This document shows, piece after piece, positions 51,939-57,079 of a stretch of DNA of 57,079 nt. Source of the stretch: CAIWGV01 sp964515175. GTDB taxonomy: Bacteria > Pseudomonadota > Alphaproteobacteria > UBA7879 > UBA5542. The stretch is from contig CAZEUR010000003.1 of NCBI GenBank assembly GCA_964515175.1, positions 1 through 57,079 of the forward strand, given 5' to 3'. The translations under genes were made by a program, and so were the position numbers. Every line of letters begins with the position of its first letter. Position 1 is the first letter of the stretch. Under the pieces are notes generated by a model that was given only the letters and a program-made list of their open reading frames with translations, had not been told where the DNA came from and made no database searches.

Positions 51939-53264
51939 ATGGCATCAGCCGCGGAACAGTTAGCTTCTAACTTGGACTTTCGTCTCTTTTCGAAAGCCGA
52001 AGATCTCAAAAAACGTATTTGGTTTACCCTTTTTGCGCTTATCATTTATCGCTTAGGAACATATATTCCTTTGCCCGGTATCGATATGAGCGTTATGGCA
52101 GATATTGCTAAACGCAATGCCTCTGGCATCTTGGGAATGGTGGATATGTTCTCGGGTGGAGCTTTGTGGCGTATGACCATATTCGCCCTTAACATTATGC
52201 CTTACATTACTTCCAGCATTATTGTTCAGCTTTTGGCGGCAGTTTATCCCCCTTGGGAAGCCTATCGCAAAGAAGGCGAAACAGGACGTAAAAAACTCAA
52301 TCAATTCACGCGTTACGGAACGGTCCTTTTGGCAACGGTTCAGTCTTTTGCTTTGGCAAAAACCCTAGAAACGCAAGGGGCCGTGACGGATCCTGGTCTT
52401 TTCTTTGAGATTTCAACGGTTATTCTCGTTGTGGGAGGAACCATGTTTTTGATGTGGCTTGGGGAGCAAATAACTTCTCGCGGGATTGGGAATGGCATTT
52501 CTCTTATCATCTTCTCTGGGATCGTGGCAAACCTGCCTCAAGCGGCTCTTCGTATGATTGACCTCGGGCGTGAGGGGGAATACCCTATTGGCTTTATTTT
52601 GGCCATTATGGTTTTAATTGTGGTGGTGATTGCCTTTATTATCTACATGGAGCGGGCGCAATATAAAGTTTTGATTCAGTACCCAAAACGTCAAATGGGC
52701 GCCCGTGTTTCTGGGGCAGAAAGCTCTCATCTTCCGTTGAAGCTGAATAGTGCAGGGGTTATTCCTCCTATCTTTGCAAGCTCTCTATTGCTTTTGCCGG
52801 TGACTTTATTAGGAAGTTTTGATGTGGAATCTGAATGGGCCCAAAGCATCATGTTTCATATGAATCGAGGACAGCCATTGTATATTATCTGCTACAGCGT
52901 TTTGATAATTTTCTTTGCCTTCTTCTATACAGCTCTTGTATTTAACCCGGCAGAAACAGCGGAAAACCTTAAAAAATCCGGCGCTTTTGTTCCAGGTATC
53001 CGCCCAGGGGCTAGTACAGCAGATCATTTTGACTATATTCTTACGCGTTTGACTGTTGTGGGGGCGGCTTATTTGGTGGCTATCTGCATCTTGCCGGAGT
53101 TTTTGCAGGCGAAGTATGCGTTGCCTTTTTATCTTGGGGGTACAAGCCTTTTAATCGTTGTGAGTGTGACCATGGAAACGGTGGGGCAAATTCACTCCCA
53201 CTTGCTGGCCCATCAATATGAAGGACTATTAAAGAAATCTCGCTTTAATACAAAAGGTCGTTGA
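51939..53264 (+). CDS. secY: Preprotein translocase subunit SecY
   Basis: Protein-conducting channel, 441 residues, ten membrane helices. The plug/helix-2 region with SGGALWRMTIFALNIMPYIT, the QITSRGIGNGISLIIFSGIV helix, and the cytoplasmic loop KRQMGARVSGAESSHLPLKL are conserved. Its stop overlaps the adk start by one base. Confidence 0.98.
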   Translation: MASAAEQLASNLDFRLFSKAEDLKKRIWFTLFALIIYRLGTYIPLPGIDMSVMADIAKRNASGILGMVDMFSGGALWRMTIFALNIMPYITSSIIVQLLAAVYPPWEAYRKEGETGRKKLNQFTRYGTVLLATVQSFALAKTLETQGAVTDPGLFFEISTVILVVGGTMFLMWLGEQITSRGIGNGISLIIFSGIVANLPQAALRMIDLGREGEYPIGFILAIMVLIVVVIAFIIYMERAQYKVLIQYPKRQMGARVSGAESSHLPLKLNSAGVIPPIFASSLLLLPVTLLGSFDVESEWAQSIMFHMNRGQPLYIICYSVLIIFFAFFYTALVFNPAETAENLKKSGAFVPGIRPGASTADHFDYILTRLTVVGAAYLVAICILPEFLQAKYALPFYLGGTSLLIVVSVTMETVGQIHSHLLAHQYEGLLKKSRFNTKGR

Positions 53265-53917
53265 TGAATATTATTTTGTTGGGACCTCCTGGAGGCGGAA
53301 AAGGCACTCAGGCAGATCTCTTAAAAGACCGGTATGGCTTGATGCACCTCTCTTCAGGGGATATGATTCGTCGAGAAATCCAGGAAGGAACAGAGCTCGG
53401 TCTTCAGGCGAAAGAGTATGTTGATTCTGGAAGATTGATGCCAGATAAATTATTGATTGAGATGATTTCCGATATTCTGGATCGCCCTGAATATAAAGTG
53501 GGTGTTATTTTAGATGGCTTTCCAAGAACCTGGGCTCAAGCGGGAGCATTAGAAGAAATGTTGGCTAAAAAAAAACAAAGAATTGACCACGTGATTGAGC
53601 TTTCTGTTGATGAGGCTCTCTTGGTGAGTCGCATTACGGGTCGTTTTTCTTGTGCAGATTGTGGAGCAGGTTATAATGACTTCTTCAAAAAACCCCAAGA
53701 AGAGGGAATCTGTGATGTTTGTGGATCTGAACACTTTCAGCGCCGTAAAGACGATACGGTGGATACGGTAAAAGAGCGATTTAAGATTTACCGAGAACAG
53801 ACGATGCCTATTGTTCCTTATTATGAGGAAAAGGGCGTTCTTGAAGTTTTAGATGGCGCCGCAAAGGTGGAAGAAGTTGCGCGCGCTATAAATAATATCA
53901 TTGAAAAACGTAAATAA
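53264..53917 (+). CDS. adk: Adenylate kinase
   Basis: Interconverts ATP, AMP and ADP, 217 residues from the ATG at 53264 (a TTG one codon earlier is less likely). P-loop GPPGGGKGTQ at residues 7-16, AMP-binding LDGFPRTWAQA, and a long-type LID with a four-cysteine zinc site (CADCGAGYN and CDVCGSEHF). The secY-adk pairing is common in the spc cluster. Confidence 0.97.
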   Translation: MNIILLGPPGGGKGTQADLLKDRYGLMHLSSGDMIRREIQEGTELGLQAKEYVDSGRLMPDKLLIEMISDILDRPEYKVGVILDGFPRTWAQAGALEEMLAKKKQRIDHVIELSVDEALLVSRITGRFSCADCGAGYNDFFKKPQEEGICDVCGSEHFQRRKDDTVDTVKERFKIYREQTMPIVPYYEEKGVLEVLDGAAKVEEVARAINNIIEKRK

Positions 53918-53919
53918 GC

Positions 53920-53946
53920 TTGACTCTTTGTGAATTTATCTATAAA
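53920..53946 (+). promoter_or_regulatory. Candidate promoter of the alpha operon
   Basis: TTGACT (53920-53925) and TATAAA (53941-53946) are 15 bp apart, in the 76 bp gap before rpsM. Spacing is shorter than ideal. Confidence 0.35.
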
Positions 53947-53993
53947 AACAGAAAGCCGAATTTATTTTGTATTGAATTGAATAGGAGTACTAA

Positions 53994-54368
53994 GTGGCAC
54001 GTATTGCGGGTGTAAATGTTCCCTCTCAAAAGCGGGTAGAGATTGCTTTAGCCTATATTTATGGTATAGGGCCTACTAAGGCTGTGGAAATTTGTAAGAA
54101 GGCGGGCATTGATTCTGCGCGTCGCGTTTTTCAGCTTTCTGAAGACGAACTGTCACAAATTCGTAATATCATTGATCAAGACTACCAGGTGGAGGGAGAC
54201 CTTCGTCGTGTGGTGGCTATGAATATTAAGCGCTTAGTAGATCTGGGATGCTATACCGGTTTGCGTCATCGCAAAGGACTTCCTGTAAGAGGACAAAGAA
54301 CACACACCAATGCTCGGACGCGTAAAGGAAAAGCGCGACCTATCGCTGGTAAGAAGAAAGCAGTATAA
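53994..54368 (+). CDS. rpsM: 30S ribosomal protein S13
   Basis: Head protein that contacts P-site tRNA, 124 residues from a GTG with AGGAG upstream. MARIAGVNVPSQKRVEIAL opening and LRHRKGLPVRGQRTHTNART are conserved. Confidence 0.98.
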   Translation: MARIAGVNVPSQKRVEIALAYIYGIGPTKAVEICKKAGIDSARRVFQLSEDELSQIRNIIDQDYQVEGDLRRVVAMNIKRLVDLGCYTGLRHRKGLPVRGQRTHTNARTRKGKARPIAGKKKAV

Positions 54369-54377
54369 GGATTTAAA

Positions 54378-54773
54378 ATGGCAGTACAACAAGCAGGACA
54401 AAGATTACGTCGTCGCGAAAGAAAGAATATTACAGCGGCGGTGGCTCATATCAGCGCTTCTTTCAACAATACAATTATCAATATAACTGACTTGCAGGGA
54501 AACACCATTGCTTGGTCTTCCTCGGGTGCGAGTAAGTTTAGTGGTTCCAAAAAGTCTACACCTTTTGCGGCTCAGATTGCGGCTGAAAATGCAGGCAAGA
54601 AAGCGCGGGAGCACGGGGTGAAGACTTTAGATGTGAAAGTTAAGGGTCCGGGATCTGGTCGGGAGTCTGCCTTGCGAGCGTTGTTAGCGGTCGGTTTTTC
54701 CGTTGCAACAATCCGGGATGTAACATCCTTGCCACATAATGGTGTGAAGCCTTCAAAACGGCGTCGAGTTTAA
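54378..54773 (+). CDS. rpsK: 30S ribosomal protein S11
   Basis: Platform protein of the mRNA exit site, 131 residues. HISASFNNTIINITDLQGN and the C-terminal SLPHNGVKPSKRRRV are signature segments. Confidence 0.98.
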   Translation: MAVQQAGQRLRRRERKNITAAVAHISASFNNTIINITDLQGNTIAWSSSGASKFSGSKKSTPFAAQIAAENAGKKAREHGVKTLDVKVKGPGSGRESALRALLAVGFSVATIRDVTSLPHNGVKPSKRRRV

Positions 54774-54797
54774 TTTAGAATAGCGGGAGCTTTTAAA

Positions 54798-55814
54798 GTG
54801 ATACAAGAGAATTGGCAGACATTAATAAAACCTACAGATATTAAGATCAAAAATCTTGATAAAGGGATGACACATTCTGAATTAACTATGGAGCCTTTGG
54901 AAAGAGGTTTTGGGTTGACTTTAGGAAACGCTCTTCGTCGGATTCTCCTTTCTTCTATTCGGGGAGCTGCGGTGACCTCCATTCAGATTGAAGGAGTTGT
55001 TCATGAATTCTCCTCGATTCCTGGAGTTCGAGAAGATGTGACGGATATTATTCTCAATATCAAGTCTTTAGCATTGAAGCTCCATAGTGAGACCTCAAAA
55101 AAAATCCATCTTACCCACAAAGGGGCTGGTGTTGTGACAGCCGGTATGCTTAAGACGGGAGCAGATGTTGAAGTTTTGAATCCTGATTTGGTTATCTGTC
55201 ATATGGATGCGGATGCACATTTGTCTATGGAATTGACTGTTGAGCATGGACGTGGATATGTTCCCGCATCTCAAAATCGAAAAGAAGGCATGCCAGTGGG
55301 GGTGATTCCTGTTGATGCTTTGTTTAGTCCCATTAAGAAAGTTTTTTATCGCGTTGATAACACTCGCGTGGGCCAAGTGACGGACTATGACCGATTGGTT
55401 TTGGAAGTGACGACAAACGGCACTGTGTCCCCAGAAGATTCCATTGCTTTGGCGGCACGTGTTTTGCAAGATCAGTTGAAACCTTTCGTGAACTTTGATG
55501 AGCCATTGGACTCAAGAGATAAGAGATATGATGATGCTCAATCTATTCCGAAGGATTTGCTGAAGAAGATTTCAGATTTGGAACTTTCTGTGCGTGCGGC
55601 AAATTGTCTGAAGAGCGACAATATCATTTACATCGGGGATCTGGTTCAGCGTACTGAAGCGGAGATGTTGAAGACGCCAAACTTTGGTCGGAAGTCTTTG
55701 AATGAAATTAAGCATATTTTGGTTGGAATGGGTCTTCATTTTGGAATGGATATTCCAGGGTGGCCTCCTGTTGATATCGAAAACTTAGCTAAAAAATTGG
55801 ATGAAACCCTCTAA
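54798..55814 (+). CDS. rpoA: DNA-directed RNA polymerase subunit alpha
   Basis: 338 residues from a GTG. The N-terminal dimerisation domain has LERGFGLTLGNALRRILLSS. The C-terminal domain, which contacts UP elements and activators, has LKSDNIIYIGDLVQRTEAEM and NFGRKSLNEIKHIL. Usual order rpsM-rpsK-rpoA-rplQ. Confidence 0.98.
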   Translation: MIQENWQTLIKPTDIKIKNLDKGMTHSELTMEPLERGFGLTLGNALRRILLSSIRGAAVTSIQIEGVVHEFSSIPGVREDVTDIILNIKSLALKLHSETSKKIHLTHKGAGVVTAGMLKTGADVEVLNPDLVICHMDADAHLSMELTVEHGRGYVPASQNRKEGMPVGVIPVDALFSPIKKVFYRVDNTRVGQVTDYDRLVLEVTTNGTVSPEDSIALAARVLQDQLKPFVNFDEPLDSRDKRYDDAQSIPKDLLKKISDLELSVRAANCLKSDNIIYIGDLVQRTEAEMLKTPNFGRKSLNEIKHILVGMGLHFGMDIPGWPPVDIENLAKKLDETL

Positions 55815-55831
55815 GAGATTGAGATAAGAAA

Positions 55832-56296
55832 ATGCGTCATAAAATTGCCGGTCGTAAATTAAACAGAACATCAACCCACCGTCGGGTTTTGTTCCAGAAT
55901 CTTGTTAATTCTTTGATCACTCATGAGCAGATCAAGACAACTTTGCCAAAAGCAAAGGCATTGCGTCCGGTTGTGGAAAAAATCATTACGCTAGCTCGTG
56001 GAGCAGACTTGCATACGCGTCGTGTTCTCATCAGCCGCCTCCAGAGCCAAGAGGTTGTTTCCAAGCTTATGGGAGAAATCACGGACCGTTATAAAGAGCG
56101 CGCCGGTGGTTATACACGTATCCTAAAGGCAGGATTCCGATATGGAGATGCAGCGCCCATGGCTATCATTGCTTTGGTGGATCGCCCTTTGACGAGTACA
56201 GCTCTTGTTGTAGAGGAAGCAGACTCCGTTGAGATCATCGACCAACAGACATCTGAACCAAAAAAAGCTGCTAAGTCAAAAACCAAAAAATCTTAG
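55832..56296 (+). CDS. rplQ: 50S ribosomal protein L17
   Basis: 154 residues. MRHKIAGRKLNRTSTHRRVL opening and GGYTRILKAGFRYGDAAPMA are conserved. The last 30 or so residues (from about 125) are a polar, lysine-rich extension. Last gene of the ribosomal cluster; about 230 bp without a gene follow, and I see no strong terminator there. Confidence 0.97.
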   Translation: MRHKIAGRKLNRTSTHRRVLFQNLVNSLITHEQIKTTLPKAKALRPVVEKIITLARGADLHTRRVLISRLQSQEVVSKLMGEITDRYKERAGGYTRILKAGFRYGDAAPMAIIALVDRPLTSTALVVEEADSVEIIDQQTSEPKKAAKSKTKKS

Positions 56297-56527
56297 AACT
56301 TTTTCTGATAGTTATCTTTCTGAGATCATCCGGCGACTCTCTTTTGTCTTGGCTTTTATTCAAAGATATAAGGAAATTATTTGCTCGTCCTCAGGAATCT
56401 TTGTCAATCGAGCTTTTAATTTTGCCACAGAAAACTTATGAGAAACGGGCCTCCCATAAGCTTCCTCTCAATGAGGCGAATTTCATCCTTATATCAGCTT
56501 CAGATTACTCATAATCCCTGAAGGAGT

Positions 56528-56995
56528 TTAGGTGTTTAGTCCCAACATGTGATGGGTAGGATTTACAATAAACCTATTCGGCTCATTTTGCCAAGTTTTT
56601 AGAATGAACTCATAAGGAGTTAATCCCTTAAGAGTTTTGAGTCGTTTGGCAAAGTTATAGGCATTCACAAAGTTGTAGAGGTGCTGTCTGAGCTGATGAT
56701 GATTATCATAGTAGTAGCGTTTAACTGTGGCGTCTTTAAGAGTTCTGTTCATGCGTTCAACCTGACCATTTGTCCAAGGATGCTTAACTTTTGTAAGGCG
56801 ATGCTCAATTTCATTTTCGCAACAGACTCGATCAAAGATATGCATCCAAGCGAATGTATCGACCTTTCGATTGGTAAATTGGATTCCATTATCAGTAAGG
56901 ATCGTATGGATTTTATAAGGGACAGCCTTGATGAGATTGCGTAAAAATTGAGCAGCCTCCATCTTGCCGTGTTTCTCTAGAAGTTCTACATAACG
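56528..56995 (-). pseudogene. Truncated DDE transposase / integrase-core fragment (IS481- or IS3-like)
   Basis: C-terminal part of a retroviral-integrase-fold transposase. The second catalytic Asp (ILTDNGIQFTNR) and the catalytic Glu in PWTNGQVERMNRT are present; the first Asp and the N-terminal helix-turn-helix are missing. From the first Met at 56962 there are 144 residues; the frame stays open for 11 more codons that read RYVELLEKHGK, which continues the domain, and then meets TGA at 56996-56998. Upstream DNA to the window edge does not continue the protein in any frame that I can recognise. So the gene is broken or interrupted there. Confidence 0.8.
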
Positions 56996-57079
56996 TCAAT
57001 TCGGGATTAGAGATGGGAGGAATGGGCATAAGGGCTTGATTTTTTGAGCAGGCACGGTAAGATTCCTTCAAATTAGTTG
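56528..57079 (-). mobile_element. Insertion sequence remnant at the window edge
   Basis: Contains the truncated transposase above and about 80 bp of unassigned sequence beyond it. The element ends could not be fixed: no clear terminal inverted repeats or target duplication are visible, and the right side is cut by the window. Confidence 0.55.

Overview
The window comes from an alphaproteobacterium, most likely a host-associated Rickettsiales/Holosporales-type lineage. The evidence is the base composition (moderately AT-rich by eye), the split b/b' subunits of the ATP synthase, the split PntA alpha subunit, an NDUFS6-like CHCC zinc-finger gene, and the ancestral tRNA-tuf-secE-nusG-rplKAJL-rpoBC and str-S10-spc-alpha clusters. 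Signs of decay (an amber codon inside fusA, a csaA homologue without a usable start codon, a truncated transposase) fit a small or host-restricted population. The taxonomic placement is inference; no marker was aligned.

Layout. (1) 46-14773, all on the minus strand: a DsbA-like protein, the Fo genes atpI-B-E-F'-F, a UDP-sugar dehydrogenase, lptB, hpf, atpH-atpA, a Mn/Zn-type ABC importer, yajC-secD-secF and the two halves of transhydrogenase PntA. The F1 genes atpG, atpD and atpC are missing from their usual place after atpA. (2) 14907-24253, accessory: a degenerate-looking subtilase with a C-terminal IQ motif, pgpA, a small zinc-finger gene, tRNA-Arg, a DegT-type sugar aminotransferase, a large autotransporter, and a glycosyltransferase made of two tandem copies of one GT4 enzyme. 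The autotransporter and the double glycosyltransferase are divergent, with back-to-back promoters. (3) 24375-37624, plus strand: tRNA-Tyr, tRNA-Gly, tuf copy 1, tRNA-Trp, secE, nusG, rplK, rplA, rplJ, rplL, rpoB and rpoC, with RNA control elements before rplK, rplJ and rpoB and a strong terminator after rpoC. (4) 37680-38606: a mostly non-coding stretch with the csaA-like remnant, a palindromic repeat and the rpsL promoter. (5) 38607-56296: rpsL, rpsG, fusA (interrupted), tuf copy 2 and a continuous S10-spc-alpha ribosomal cluster including secY, adk and rpoA, ending with rplQ. (6) 56528-57079: a truncated DDE transposase at the window edge.

Functionally the window is mostly translation, transcription, Sec export and proton/energy coupling machinery. 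The accessory interest lies in the surface-related block (sugar dehydrogenase, aminotransferase, autotransporter, tandem glycosyltransferase), which may build or attach sugars at the cell surface, and in the subtilase with a eukaryote-like calmodulin-binding motif. The most striking single observation is the in-frame UAG in the otherwise intact EF-G gene, between GTPase motifs G4 and G5. No CRISPR array, prophage, toxin-antitoxin pair or recognisable defence system was found.
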